From Ceratorhiza oryzae-sativae (taxonomy: Eukaryota; Basidiomycota; Agaricomycetes; Cantharellales; Ceratobasidiaceae): a DNA stretch of 64,000 nt. Position numbers and translations under genes: made by a program. Location of the stretch: contig JARWMV010000028.1 in NCBI GenBank assembly GCA_030998015.1, forward strand, positions 124,001 through 188,000. Direction: 5' to 3'. This document shows, one piece after another, positions 24,137-37,415 of this stretch (positions are counted from its first letter, which is position 1; each line of letters begins with the position of its first letter). Below the pieces are notes generated by a model. The model worked only from the letters and a program-made list of their open reading frames with translations, made no database searches and was not told the origin of the DNA.

Positions 24137-24493
24137 GCCGGTCAAGCGATGGGCGATTTCTACCATTCAAGTCGTTTATGACCTCGCTTCTGAATCATTC
24201 TTCTAAATTCGGCTTTTGTTTTGCACAAAGGTCCTTCTGGTTCAATTCCCACCCGAGTTGGCGGTGGAGCGTTTTCTCTCTTTTGGTATATATTCAGCAT
24301 GACATAGATACGTAATAACACCCTAGTATTTTGGATATACAATAACCCGGTCGGAAAGGGACGACTGAGTGAGGGCAGTTTTATTCTTTTTTATCAACCT
24401 AACACACTGTGCCAAGTCCACTTATGGTAGACACACTAAAGTATATATTTCGCGAGAAAAAATGCGACATGAAAAGAGAGCTAATTTTATCAA
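24137..24493. other. Convergent 3' flanks
   Basis: A short AT-rich stretch between the 3' ends of the second C2H2 gene and the ABC transporter. No further feature. Confidence 0.5.
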
Positions 24494-27400
24494 TTAATGG
24501 TTGCGAAAAATACCCTGGCTGTTTGCTAGCTTTGTGAACCGGCTATTAGGCTGTTCCAAGAGATCATGTGGGGCTCCAGTTTCAACGATTTGCCCGTTAT
24601 CCAGGACGATGATCAAGTCAAAGTCAACGATGGTTGCTGAACATGGCGTCGTAAGTTTGATTGACGAGTTGAAGGATTGCATACACCCACCAATCCTATG
24701 GGCAACAGCCAGTACTGTGCAGTCCCTTAGCTCCTCCTGTATAATCTCTCTTACTTTCTCGTCCGTTTTTAGATCCATGCTATTGGATTTTAAAAGAAAA
24801 AGAAAAAGAGTTAAATGTCGGTGTATACACATGCCATCATTTCCTCACCTCGAGCTAGCTTCGTCGAGTACCACGATCTTCCGTTTCCTCAGAAGCACGC
24901 GGGCCATACACAGGAGCTGACGCTATCAAACTATATTTAGCTGGATTTGTTGTGAATAGCAGAAAACAACATACTTCGCCTCGAGAGAATGACGTTGAAT
25001 CCTCGAGAACGGTATCCAATTTCTGATCCAGTCCGGCCACTGCTTTTTTCATCCCAACTCGTTCAAGGGCGTGCCAAATCTGATCATCTGAGCACGTCTA
25101 TTTCAGTTTTTGGGATAAGTAAATGCCAGAGTATAGCGTAAATCATGCACGAACCTCTTCAACGTTAAGGTTTTCCTAGAATAAGCCATGTAAAAAATCC
25201 ATACATCCGACCCATCCTCAAGCACTTACCCTGATGGTGGAATGCCACAAGAACGGCTCTTGTGGTACAATACTGAATGCGCATGAGTGACAGTTCTGAG
25301 TAAGTGGTCAAACAAAGGATACCTCAGCGATGACCGAAGCACCTCGAGTGGTAGCTCGTTTACGTCAATGCCATCCAGTAACAGCTTTCCAGTCACCAAA
25401 CTCGAGTCGACAGTTCGGAAGAGTGCGTTGATGGTACTCGTCTTCCCTGACCCGGTGCGACCGCATATACCGACTCTGAGGCCGCCTTTGATCTTGAAGG
25501 ACATGTTTTGTAGCGCAGGAGGGTTATCCTCACTTCGAAGGATTCGGGTCAGTTCGTCAAATGATGATACAGGAGTTTCTTACCTATAGCGCATAGAATA
25601 GTGGTCGAAGACTATACTGCCATGCACGGGCCATACCTGTTTGGTAGTATCTATGCGCAAGTGCCCCCGATCCGGTTCAGGGCCGAGAGTTGCAATCTCA
25701 TATACTCGTTCGACCGCTACCGCGCCATTCTCGGCTTCTGCCCAGCTCTGGCAAACTAGTCAGAACAAGCATTCGCATTGAAATGTATACCTACCATAAG
25801 CATATATGACAAGAGTTGGGATATACGTGTCATGTTTGTCAATGCAATCCCAAGGCTATGGAATTTGAACGAATCAGATGAATTCGCCGGAAGAAGGAAA
25901 TTGACATACAACCCAGCGGAGGTTGTAGATCTCAAGCCGACCGCGAGACAAGATATTCCAACCGCAATGAAAAGCGTTGCAAGAGTAAGTGAAGTTCGTC
26001 TGGATCGAAATATTAGTATCGTGTTCAAGACTGTAAGCGTTGGCCATGACGTACAAGAAACGCATCCCTGCAAACCGATAATGAAACGGTCCTTGGCTAG
26101 CGTTGAGGTATTTGTCGTTCCGGTCCCCAAAATGCTTTTGCACGCCATACGCACTAGCCCAAACCCGTTTTCTTGTATTCATACATTGAGTCCATATTAC
26201 TTACCGAATGGTCTCAAGCCCAGCTATTGTTGTTCCGAAAGTAGTGTAAAGTGGACTCTTACTCGCAGACTCAAGTTGCTGGAATTGAGTGGACGTCGCC
26301 TAGCCGGTAAAATCAGTCTGCTAGTAAATAGTTCGGGGTTACTGGGGCCTACGAGGTAAAATTTTAACAAACTCCAGTAAAATCCCACAAAAATGGGTGC
26401 ACTAATGGCAAGCCATGGGGTCTGACGTTTGGAAGTCAATCGAATGGAGCTTTGGCTAGGTCCTATACGTACTGCTATATAGACCAGTAGCTGCAAGCGA
26501 TACAGTTATAAATGTGTTTCTATGATAGCAAAGGACGTTAAATGAATTCACCATTGAACCGACTATAGAAATGTCATCAGCCCATTATTGCAGGCCGAGC
26601 AACGATCAAACTTACCGACACTTGAACCCTGCGTAAAAAGGTTGACAAATGCCATTGGAAAAGTCATTATCACCGCCTATAGTATGAGCGTCGTCAGTTT
26701 CTGAAGTCGGCCTCAATCCTACAACTTGCATTCATGTCCTGTAAAAAGGTCAGCGTTCAGTCACAAAGTCAAGATAGGTTACATACCTGGCTAAATCTAT
26801 TAATGATACGTCCAGCAGGGGTCTTGTGCAGGTACCCGGGAGGGGCTTTCATAACGGCCTAGACGAAAATGAATACAGTTGAAGTCCTCGACTTACACCA
26901 TGTCCCACCTTGAGCTCTTGTTTATGCATCGATGTACTAGCCTCGATGGACGTCACCCTGCACCAATACCAGACTGCCAAGAAGGTAAGGATTGTATATG
27001 CAAACGAGAACGCAACATATCCTCCAATCCAAGCGTTGGTGTTTCCTTGACTTTCTGACCATTCTTTGGCATACCCCTGTTTCAACGGTTATATGTCAGT
27101 CAAACCTACAATGCCCGAGCGAGTACCTACGCTTTGACCGAGCCCAACGGCAGTCCAAGACAAACAGAAAACCATGGACATAATGACACGATGATTGCCT
27201 GCGTGATGTGCCCAGAAGAGATATGGGTGCCAGCCTTTCGAGTTATACGAATTCTGCGCTTCCTCGTTGGCGTCGTTGGTGTTGATATCCTCTTCGTCAC
27301 GTTCAATTAAGTCCTCTTTGATTAAAGTCTCGGTCGTAGGAATGACACTAGTAGCCTCAGAAGCTGCAGGTGTATGGGGGGATTTGATGAGATGCGCGAG

Positions 27401-30400
27401 ATCGAAACCAGATGTGCGAAGTTCTTCGACGGTACCCTCAGATGCTATCCTGCCCTCCTTCATTGCTACCACGATATCTGCATCAGACAGATGGTTAACT
27501 AAAATGGATTGTCAGATTCTGCTGTGGTTTCAAGGTAGCATATACGCACTATTGTGGGTAATGACAAACACGGTTTTGCCTCGCAGAAACCCAGATTGGC
27601 CAAGAAGTGATTTGAAAACTGGATCCACGGTCAGATATATGGTCTATGAAGAGCGTATGGGAAACGGTATACTCGCCATGAACTTCCGTTTCGGCATCCA
27701 GAGCGCTATTGCAGAGTCTCTCTAAGCTCAAATGCTTGAATGTCCGTCAAAAGGCTTACCTGAAAGGATCATCCAAAAGCAAAACTGGCGTGTCCGCATA
27801 TACAGCCCTCGCCAGCGCCTTCGTTACCGAGCTGTCAGCTTGCCATCATCCAATATTCATTGCTCTACTTACCACTCTCTGCCTTTGGCCCCCGCTCAGC
27901 GTCACACCTTTGTCTCCGAGTATAGTCGCATCTCCTTTTGGCAGTCTCCCAATATCAGTTACCAGCCCGCAAGCACCCATGACTGCATTGTATCGAGTAG
28001 CATCGAACGCAGAACCGAGAAGCACATTGTCTCGAATGGTGCCCGGAAAGATGAACGCATCTTGAGAAGCGTATGCGATGTGCAAGTCGTGATCAGCAGT
28101 ACCGATAGTGCCGTCGACGAGGCTCAATTCGCCGAGCATCGATGCCATAAGCGAGCTTTTTCCCTATCATCTCTTGCACATTGGATCGAGCAATTTAAAT
28201 TGGGCGATCGAAACTCACCGAAGCCACAGGTCCGACACACATGTAAAGTAAACCGGGCCGAAGCGTAAAGGTAATGTCATGCAAGATTGGCTGGGCGGAC
28301 TTGTCCCAAGCGAGCGATGCATGGTCCAGACGAATCAAGTCGGCCGATTTTTCATTGCCGACCTTTTCTTCCATGAGTGGCAAGGGCTGCTTTTCATCCA
28401 TCATGAGGAACTTGTTGATTCGTTGAAGTGAGGTATATGCAGCGAACAAGTAGGGGAAAGATTGGGCCACTGTCACTTCGTCAGGCCAAAGCACAAACAC
28501 TGCCAATTTATCAGAGAACTTACAGAAATCTGTGACAAAGGTTAGTATAAGGGGTGAAAATACATCAGCCTAGCTTACTCAACGGCACCGTCAGAATCTG
28601 AACTGTTGTCAAAATGGTAAAAATTGAAACAGTGTCGAATGTCCCGATTGTCGGGTTTTTCGCGACCAACCCAGCGTAGGTGCCCAATACCGCCAATGCG
28701 GAGAGGGACCCAGCAGCATTGGAAATGACAACCGCCATGGTCAAAAATGTGCTGCACACATCACTCAGCGTTGGTTTTTGGTAAACGCGCAACTGACGAT
28801 TACTTACAAGAAAGAGGCAGCCCCTTTCATCTCTTCCTCTCGGTATCTTGCAACCTTCTCCTCTAGCTTCGTCTCGTATGCAGATATTTTGATAGGCATT
28901 AAGTTAGAAATAACGGAGGACTTCAAACAAAAAAAAAACATGAGTGACCTTTTGCAATGTGCATATGAAACACGTACAATGAGCTTGATCCTTCGATCTG
29001 TAGCTGCCAACCATGAAGCCTGACGTTTACCCATCGCTTTCCCAGCGAGCGTCGCGGAGAGAATCGTGAGAATTATAACGGCGAGAGGCATGAAAGCAGC
29101 CCATTTAGCCTGGGAGTATAGCAAGACCAACCCTAGGGCGATAGAGAGGAACGAAGCCCAGATCTCATGGAAAAATTCAACGCCCTCAGAGATGCGCTCC
29201 ACGTCGACAGACCTACAATCGCTTTAGTAGGCCTCCGGGTCATCATTTTTGGGTGCTCACATGTATGTGCTCGCTGTGCCAGCGCCAATCGTACGACTCT
29301 CATGAGCGGCTAGTCGCAAGGACTTATTATAAATAGTCCCGACGATGCCACCACGATACTGGACCACCATAGCATACACCTGACAAATAGCCATGCCATA
29401 AAGCGAAGTTAAGGTAAAGACAGGACATACCTTCTCCCAATACAACGCAGTAGACAGAGTTATCACCGCATACACGCACACAAATCCTCCAACTAGAGCC
29501 CACCCTTCCTGAGCCGGTCGACTCTTATCCTGAACGAACATCAGAATGTCTTGGACTAAAAGGGGTTGTGCAAATGTGGCTAGTGCTAGCGCCAACCGGG
29601 GAGGAATTGGACCGAGCACCAAGCCGGCGCATGACTTGAAGGTTGCACGAAGCAAGCTGCTAGTGACGAGAAGTGTTTTTTTTGCTCAATAGACGACCCA
29701 GAACAACCTTGCGTATACTCACTTCGAGTCCTTCAGTGCGGCTTCGAGAGGCTCCCGGGAAGTGCTGGCTTTATACTGCTCAGGTATATCTCCAAGGTCT
29801 TCGAGACCAAACTTCACCCGACGGCCGCGCCAAAGTAGGGGAAGCAGCCGGACGAAAGCTGAGCGTGTCCACACAGACGACCCTGAGTCCTTCGAGTACG
29901 ACTGTGGCAAAATACTCAGGTTAGTGGCGCAACACCAGCCCAAACATACTGTTTACTGACCCTATATTCCAACCTGTACAACCTTCGCTTTTCGATCGCT
30001 TCGACGATCAACATGAACAAATAGATTGCCGTAGACAGCGCGCGTACACCAAAATATCCTCTCGCTCCACCTGTGGACTGTCTCTGCATACCGATAGCTG
30101 AATATGTCCGCAAGATAGCAGCCCCAAACAGGCCTTTGAGTAAGCCATAGCTCATGATGAGTGTGCTTGGACAAGGATTACGAAAATGCTCTAGCCATAC
30201 GAGTGGAATCAGAAAGACCTGGGGTCGTGCAGTGAGGTTTAATGCCCTATATTGAGTATAAAAATATACGCACTGACGAGACGAGGGACAACGCGCCAGA
30301 TACGATAGTAATCCGAGGAAGTTGATAGCTATGATGAACAACCAATAGACCAACTATCGCAGCCGCGGTAGCGACGACGAGTCCACTCGAGAATAGCTTC

Positions 30401-30658
30401 GTGCCAAGATGAAGATACGAAGGGCGACTTAAGATCGACGTTCTACGTAAAAGGTACACTATACGTGCCAAGGCCAAGGCGGTAAAGATGACATCCGGCG
30501 TGATGGATAGAATTCTAACAAGGCGAAGGTATCAAGTCTGTCACCAACGCAGGCGTTTGCCAAACGGATACTCACGAGTGTTCAAAATACACAGTAAAAT
30601 CCAACGACCGACATGCAGCCCCTGGCCCGAATGCGTCGTCGTTTGAGCAAGGATTCAT
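24494..30658 (-). CDS. ABC transporter, ABCC/MRP type
   Basis: A full-length ATP-driven exporter (organic anions, conjugates or drugs in the family; substrate not predictable), at the vacuolar or plasma membrane. It starts at 30658 (MNPCSNDDAFGPGAACRSL), followed by about five N-terminal helices (TMD0), then TMD1, NBD1, TMD2 and NBD2. NBD1 has Walker A GPVASGKSSL, the Gln loop in AYASQDAFIFPGTIRDN, signature LSGGQRQRV and Walker B LLLDDPFSALD. The Asp in place of the catalytic Glu is the usual ABCC degeneracy of site 1. NBD2 has Walker A GRTGSGKTS, a modified signature FSRGERQLLCMARVLL, Walker B IVVLDEASS and the H-loop AHRI. It ends ANSQGIFRNH at 24494. There are many short introns; a 55-nt intron inside TMD2 (about 26020-26074) explains an apparent frame change there. 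The gene looks intact. Confidence 0.94.
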
Positions 30659-31691
30659 GGTCCTACCAACAAGGGGCGCCAAGACACACCAGGTGCGAGG
30701 ACGGGTCGTTTATGTGGTGCGAAATCCCTAGGGCTTAGCTTCGATGCACAGTCGGCACAGCTGCTGCCTGCCGTAACGTCTGCGGAAACGTGCATGACTA
30801 CTGACTCGAGCGAGAGTAGACCACGCGGACTTGCGCAGTTGACACCCCAGAAGGCTAAACAGCCGATGGAACGAGAGTTTGTGGGTAATAAGAAGATGCG
30901 GAGCAGCCCGAGATGGCCGAGAGGACTTGACAAACTCCGATAAGAGTTCGAAGACGCGTGTTTGGCTTACGCATACTTTGTATCATAATGTCTGTGGTAT
31001 ATTGCTCACACCAATTGCCCCTCAATATTATCTCAGCTGTTTTGAGGGCGCTATGAGGAAATGCTCGAAATAACCACCCGCTGAATTTGAGAGGACACGG
31101 CTTGCCATCAAGAGGATTGGGCGCTTAACCAAGAAAGGGCAGATGTTAGTCATACGGCTTCACTCAATGATAGATCCCTATTGTACCTGTGAGCATAAGA
31201 TGCTGAGCCGGCTGCTCAACCGGCCATTATCGGCATCATACACTCCTAGATCGAGTCTTGCCCAGGAAACAATCGAGCACTGAAGTAAGCCAATCCGACT
31301 GTGAAATCGCGAATTCGATTAAGTGCAGCCAGCAATGTCTCCTAGCGGAGACGGGATATCCAAGTACACAGAACCATGATGATGACGACTACGACGCGTT
31401 CATCCATATAAAAGACTCAGGTGGCTGTGTAGACTTCATGCACAAACAGTGTGCCAGCGGCGCACTTCTTTCGAGCCTCACATTCAGAATAGTTCCATAA
31501 ATCCGCAAAGTCCAATAATATTAAATGCGAGTCCTTAGCATAAAATGATAGTGGGGGGGGGGGGTAGGAGACAAGTGACCAACGTGCCGTAGTGTCGCAC
31601 GAATACAAATGCGCAAAGAAAGACTCTTAAAACGATTGGCCTGAAACATCAAAAGCAAAAGCATTTCGGATGAAATCATCAAAACCAAGAG
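30659..31691. other. Intergenic, ABC promoter side and amylase 3' flank
   Basis: No supported gene. A G homopolymer of about ten bases lies near 31553-31562. A frame at 31258-31500 has no recognisable content. Confidence 0.45.
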
Positions 31692-33983
31692 TCTAGTATT
31701 TCGCACCAATGTGGAGGGCAACAGCACTCATGGCCGGAACAGTCACCTTGAACGATCCGTTTGCGACGACGACCCTACAACAACAAACGTTAGCCCAATA
31801 TCAAAACTACTCAGATTCAAACGCACTTGGTGCCCGTGCATGAGCTGCCAGACTTCTGGCCTGTAATCACATCACAGTAGGTGAAGTTGGGCAGCGACGT
31901 CTTGAACGTTTGGGTCCAGGCATTGCCACTGTTGTTAATGGCAACAAAGCCAGCCTTGCCACGGCCAAACGCGATCTGCTGGTTGGATCCTTGAACCCAG
32001 TTATTGAGATCCTGGCCGTTAACCTTGTTGAAAAATTTGATCATTCCAGCAATTGCGGTCCAACGGTGCTGGCAGAGCCTGTTGAATTACTTGAGCTGCT
32101 ATTCGCATCCCTAAACAAAACGTGTAAAGCCTTACCAATCGCCGGAACGAGCATTGCCATTGCACGATCCCCAAGCTAAAATTGCGCCAAGTTAGTATCA
32201 AAACAATATCTGTGCACCGGTTGGTACATACCACCGTTAGGAGCGCCACCATCGTTATAGCCGTGGAAGTCAAAGCTGGACAAAATGGTAGGGGTGCCGT
32301 AAGGATAAGACCTGTCGGGAAGTCGCGTGAGACAAGTGAAGCGACCAGATCAAGAATATGCATACAGCATGAACACGTGAGCAAGCGTATAAATGCCATT
32401 GTTGTTGCCGCCCTGGTCTTGGTAGCGGAGATGCTCTCCACCTCGCTCTTGGTCATGGTTGACCTATCACAAGGCTTCAGCCAAGCATATACATGCGATA
32501 TATTAAAGCAACGTACAACGAAGACGTTAGCCTTGTCGGAAGGCAGCCAACCTAGTTGAGGAGACAAAACGATTGAGTATCGACACAAACATATAATGTG
32601 CAAACGTACCCCTGTTTTCGATACCCCGAAGCGAAGCTATCCCATTCTTGGTGAAGGCAGCCTTGAGCGCGATTGGATAGCGGAATCTGCGGGGCGAGAT
32701 TATGACACGATTGTGCACAAATTTAATAAACTTACTCTTGAACATCACCCATATCAGTGTACTGGCCACCGATTGAGCCGCTCGTATCAACGATTTCCTG
32801 AGTGATGTAATCCGGGGAACGAGAAAACCTTCCAACAATGGCACGAAGCTCAGATGCAGCAATATCTGTATTGACACATCAGCTTGGGTGGAAGTTGATG
32901 GGTATACAATCCACGAACGTTTTGCGGCGTCCAACCGGAGTCCAGACACTCCCAGCGAAAGCAAATCGTTGACATGGGCAGCAAGTTTATCCTGAACGTA
33001 AGAAGAACCGGTATTTAAGCTGTAATTGGATTAGTAACTAGCCGGCCAAGGAAATAAGAATAACTAACTCGGCCAAATTGGCCAATTCACAGGTCTGGAA
33101 GTTCCAGGGATCATTCCAGTTGGCTAAGAAAACTCAGCCAAAGAACAAGGTCGATGACCAAAAGCACTTACTGATGTCGTCACCAGGCGTACCTTAGTAT
33201 CGATACTGTTGAGTAAAACCTGGCTAACGATGTAAAGACAACATACCGCAATGATGGAAATCCTAAATGAGACCGTCAATGACAAAACCACAACTCCGAA
33301 CTAACCCACTTACGTTATAAGAATACATCGGGTACTTGTAGTGCGTAAACTCTGTCAAATATTCAGCTGCTGAGCTACATAGTCGGGATAGTAACCTACG
33401 TGTTCCAGCCGTTCCAGTGCCTGTGAAATAGTTGCTAAACATATGTTATGACTAGACAGAGCATATGGCTTACCGGAATCAACTCCAGCCATGTGATTCA
33501 GGAGAGTGTCTGGTGTAGGCCATCCGTGTGAGCAAAACGACGCTGAAGGGAAATTTGCAACTCACCGGCTATAATCTTGACCCCAACCTTGTTGCAACGC
33601 CCAATCATCTCGGCATAGTCTTGGCGAGATCCACGCTTGGACTGGATTTGGTAACTAACAGCCTGGTAGTCGACCCACCACTGGTCACCGGACAAGTGCT
33701 CCTGAGCCGGGTTGACCTGCGCAAAGCCGACACCACCAGGACCGAGCGATTTTTCACATTCGTCGGCAATACTCTTCCAGTTCCATCCAAACATTTGCAC
33801 AACGACCTCTGAAGGATGGTTAGCTGCCTCTCAAGTCGATGAAAAATACAGTTTTTGCTCACTGTTAGTTGTCTTTGGCGAACGTCGGTTCATTCGACGG
33901 TGTCCATTCGATTGGGTGCAGTTGCCTGCATTAGCCGAGACGGCAAGCAGGGCGAGTGAAGCGAGCGTGGTTCGAGTCAACAT
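31692..33983 (-). CDS. Secreted alpha-amylase, GH13 family
   Basis: Hydrolyses internal alpha-1,4 bonds of starch or glycogen outside the cell. The start at 33983 gives a signal peptide, [20 protein letters not shown]. The catalytic barrel begins [20 protein letters not shown], with [15 protein letters not shown] and [11 protein letters not shown] (conserved NHM/His). The nucleophile Asp is in [10 protein letters not shown], the acid/base Glu in [11 protein letters not shown], and the third Asp in VNHDQERGG, so all three catalytic residues are present. A C-terminal beta domain ends [11 protein letters not shown] at 31692. The style (QMFEW-type start) is that of animal/bacterial-like GH13 amylases found in basidiomycetes, not the Taka-amylase type. 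It has over ten short introns. No starch-binding domain is seen. It looks complete. Confidence 0.95.
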
Positions 33984-35163
33984 TCTGTGAAGAGTGGGCA
34001 AGTAAAAGAATGGGAAAGTAGAACGAGACAAGAAGAGAGTCGTGTTGAGGGAACAGGCTGGCCCTTTTGCGTTGCTTTAAGTCGTGGATTGACGGTTTCA
34101 GGGTTGCCCCTGATTTTGTGGCTTCCTTTGATTCCAGGGAGCAACCGAGACTCGATCCGTAACTCTAAATAGCGGATGCGTTCAACCTTGGATGATTGCT
34201 AGGACATTATGGGTCCACAGCGGGTCATATGCGCAATCGGCCAGGCAAGTTGATGGTTAAATCTTGTGCTCACACCTGCCGAACCAAGCGGGAATTACAG
34301 CGGAAATATGCCGCTCTTTCAAAGGGCTCGGCAATTCGGGTTTGGGAATGTAGGGTCATGTTTACGCACCATTGAATAAAATCGACCCATCCAGGTCCCA
34401 CCAGTTGTTCGACGCACGGGGACGGCGATGTTGAATGCGTCCAGTACGTATCTCTCTATCTGAACTAACTTCGTAGGAGATCGCGATGGTGCCCACCGGG
34501 ATCGGTAGCACACGGCAGTCACGTAAATTTAGTGCGAGTCGAAACACCTAAAGCGGAACAAAGCGGGGTTCGTTTCGACAAAACAAAAATAGCACCAGAC
34601 GTGTCAGTTGGAACAGTCGATTACAGTGGCTCTGCTTCGAAACGTGCCCCGTGAGCCGTATCCCTTATTGTCTTCAAAGAAGACACTCGGGTGCGGCGAG
34701 AAGAGGGACATATCTCATGTACGACAATTCTCTGACATTTGACCACCTCTTCCACATCTACTGGAGGTTTCATACTTTGTACACTGCCCAGGCGAACATT
34801 TTTCAAACGTATTGTTCAGTTTTGGTAGCGCAGAAAGCCTCGGCAGTAGATACACCAGGACCCTTTTCGTGCCGCAGCCCAACTTGGTTTGTCCAGTCAG
34901 TTCACGTGAACCGATCCCCCCAAGAGTTCTGGCGCTTCTCGCTTCCCTCCTAGTCGCTCTGATATTTATTTTAGTTTGTGGTTTTATTTCCTCGTGAACG
35001 TGCTCTGTCCTTAGCAGGCCGGTTGGTTGTTTGTTGGCCTCAAAATATGTATGCCACAAAAAGAGTCAGTCAGTTCACGTGACAACACGCGGTGACATGC
35101 AAATACGGCCTGATTGCCCGAGCACAAACCTCCTTGGCTCTTTCTCGACTGCCACCACCACCT
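33984..35163. other. Divergent intergenic region between amylase and ligase genes
   Basis: Holds both 5' flanks (the amylase reads left, the ligase right). Frames here have no recognisable products. I could not assign specific regulator sites. Confidence 0.45.
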
Positions 35164-37415
35164 ATGTCGGACCCCCTAGCAGAACTCCCGAGCGGCGAAA
35201 AACCCAGCCGTCTGCTCAAGGACGGCGAAACAGTTGAAATGGGTTCGAAAACTCGGTAAGAAGCGGCTATTTATTGGTCAGTGTTGTTCAGCCTCTAAAC
35301 CTTGGCATAGCTCGTCAAAGTATACAGTCAAGAGAACCGCAGACCACTATTATTGCTCGTGTATGCCGTAATGCTATTCTCGATCCGCAACAACGTCACT
35401 AATGGTAGATATCCCATTTCTCAGGTCCCGCGTGGCGCAACCAAGTGAGTGTACTTGCCGTATGTTGCACCCGGGTTGACTCATCGGGCTCAATTACAGA
35501 GTCGCGTCAAAGTCGAGGCCCGCACTTGCAAACACCTAAAGGAACTACTGGGGAAGCATACGAGCTGGCACGCACTTCCACTACCGTTGCCAAACCAACC
35601 GATAAAGCAGCGAACTCGAAGGACAAACCATCGACGTTATCAAAGCCTCAACCGCGCACCACTAGATCGAGGAAGCGCAAGGCGTCGGAGGGCGATCAAG
35701 AAGAAGAAGAAAAGGACAAGCCGGCGAGCTCCTTGAACGGCGATAAAGGGGCAAACCCTGCCCAGCAAGAGATTCAAGCTCCAATAGACGATGAGCTAGC
35801 GAAGATCAACGGCGTCAAACCCAAAACGTACCTGAAGGATGGCGAGGAGCAGGAGGCCAAGAGTCAGACAAGGTATGTTGCCAATTACCAACACTCGGCC
35901 ATATCTGAATTCTTAATTCGGCCACAGCTCCTCGGTATACAAAATCAAGCGTACCTGGGATCACTACTATTGCACTTGTCCAGCCTGGCGCAATCAAAGT
36001 CGTTCCCCCACCAATGCTCGCACATGCAAACACCTCAAGGCCTTGCTCGGAGAAGCATACGAGGAGGCTCGCCTCAAGCTCAAGAATCCATATGGTGATA
36101 CTCCCTCTTCGTCTTCAAATGATAAAGAGGCTCGAGCATCCAAGCGGCAGAAGAAGGATAATGGGGAGAATAGCGGAGGTGTCAGCGGAGCAAAGGTCGA
36201 ACCCAAGTTGCTGCTTGCGGTGAAGTGGGATTTGACAACGGGCTCAGATCCCACAGGCTGGTGGATGAGTGAAAAGTTAGATGGTGTTCGGTAAGCGATT
36301 CAGTTCTGCTCGGCCTCTAATGCACGAATTAGATGTGCCATTACGTTTAGGGTTTATTACGATGGCAAAACAATGTGGAGCGTTTGGGCAACGCATTTAC
36401 ACCTCCTAAAGAATTCATCGAACGTAGGTCTTGACAAAATCCCAAGAGTCTCATTAGTCTCAAATTAGTTTAACAGGGCTCCCAAACGATATAACCTTGG
36501 ATGGAGAGGTGAGAAGCCTCGTTGACTACACCTTGAACTCACTCATGCCGCCGTTGCCCAGCTTTTCGGAGGGCGGGGTAAATTCCAAGACACGGTCTCT
36601 GTAGTCAAAACTATCAATTCTCCTCACTGGCAGAAAATCACATTTCAGGTTTGTTATAGCCCCACCCCAATGGCGTCCTACTCAACACCCTGTCATGCAG
36701 GTTTTCGATGTCCCTTCACGTGGTTCAGAGCCTTTCAAGGACCGCATCGCTTACCTGAAGAAAACTCTAGCGAATATCCCGCAGGTCAACGTGATAGAAC
36801 ATACTATGTGTCGATCTCACGAGCATTTACTCGAGACACTGAAGGATGTCGAGCGTCAGGGAGGAGAGGGTGTGATGATGCGTCAGCCCGGGAGTCCCTA
36901 TGAAGGCAAACGATCTTCGACGCTGCTAAAAGTCAAGGTGTGCTACCTTTATTGTCTTCTCTGAAGAGCCTTATCGAAACAACACATACTGTATTTCAGA
37001 CGTTTTACGATGCTGAGGCCAAGGTAATTGGCTACGAACCTGGAAAGGGCAAACACAAGGGCTCAACCGGCGCACTGAAGTGCGTCATGGCATCAGGAAA
37101 GGTTGGCGGATATGTCAGTTCTGAGCGCACCAACAGGGCTAACACTGCTATCAGAAATTCAGCGTTGGTACTGGACTGAGTGACAAACAACGCCGCAGCC
37201 CACCCAAAATTGGGGAAATAATTACATACCGATTCCAGGAGTTGACTCGTGATGGCATCCCAAGGCAAGTCTCAATTCTGCAAACCATCATTCAAGTCCA
37301 TTAACTTGAATATTACAGGTTCCCAAGCTTCGTTGGAATTTGCATTGACAAGGACAACCCCACCGACGCTCCAGTACCCAACCACAAGATACCTGGGAAT
37401 AAAAGTGATGATTAG
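35164..37415 (+). CDS. ATP-dependent DNA ligase with two SWIM-like zinc motifs (frame broken twice)
   Basis: A nucleotidyltransferase that seals nicks through a ligase-AMP intermediate. It starts at 35164 (MSDPLAELPSGEKPSRLLKD). Two N-terminal repeats follow, each YYCxCPAWRNQ...ARTCKHL, a C-x-C-xn-C-x-H pattern like SWIM zinc fingers (copy 1 about 35330-35540, copy 2 about 35930-36040). Between them is a Lys/Glu-rich linker with KRKA nuclear-localisation-like sequence. The catalytic core has motif I EKLDGVR (adenylated Lys), motif III LDGELFGGRGKFQ, motif IV GGEGVMMRQP and motif V LLKVKTFYDAEAKVIGY, then a short OB part with ITYRFQEL and a C-terminus PNHKIPGNKSDD. One base is missing in a GGGG run at 35550-35553 (GEAY of repeat 1), and another near 36380 (WSRLGNAF). 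The last intron has a GC donor. The enzyme is intact if those are sequencing errors, otherwise a pseudogene. Confidence 0.85.

Noticed and set aside
24215..24265. tRNA-like T-arm (GGTTCAATTCCCACC)
   Set aside because: The flanking bases do not form a five-pair T stem, and no acceptor, D or anticodon arms can be drawn at the right distances on either strand.
26020..26074. Apparent frameshift in the second membrane domain of the ABC transporter
   Set aside because: A 55-nt GT-AG intron (GTACGT...TCCAG) joins MRFL to RTSLTLATLFIAVG in frame, so the gene is intact there. A 24-nt intron also visible there would be too short and would not fix the frame.
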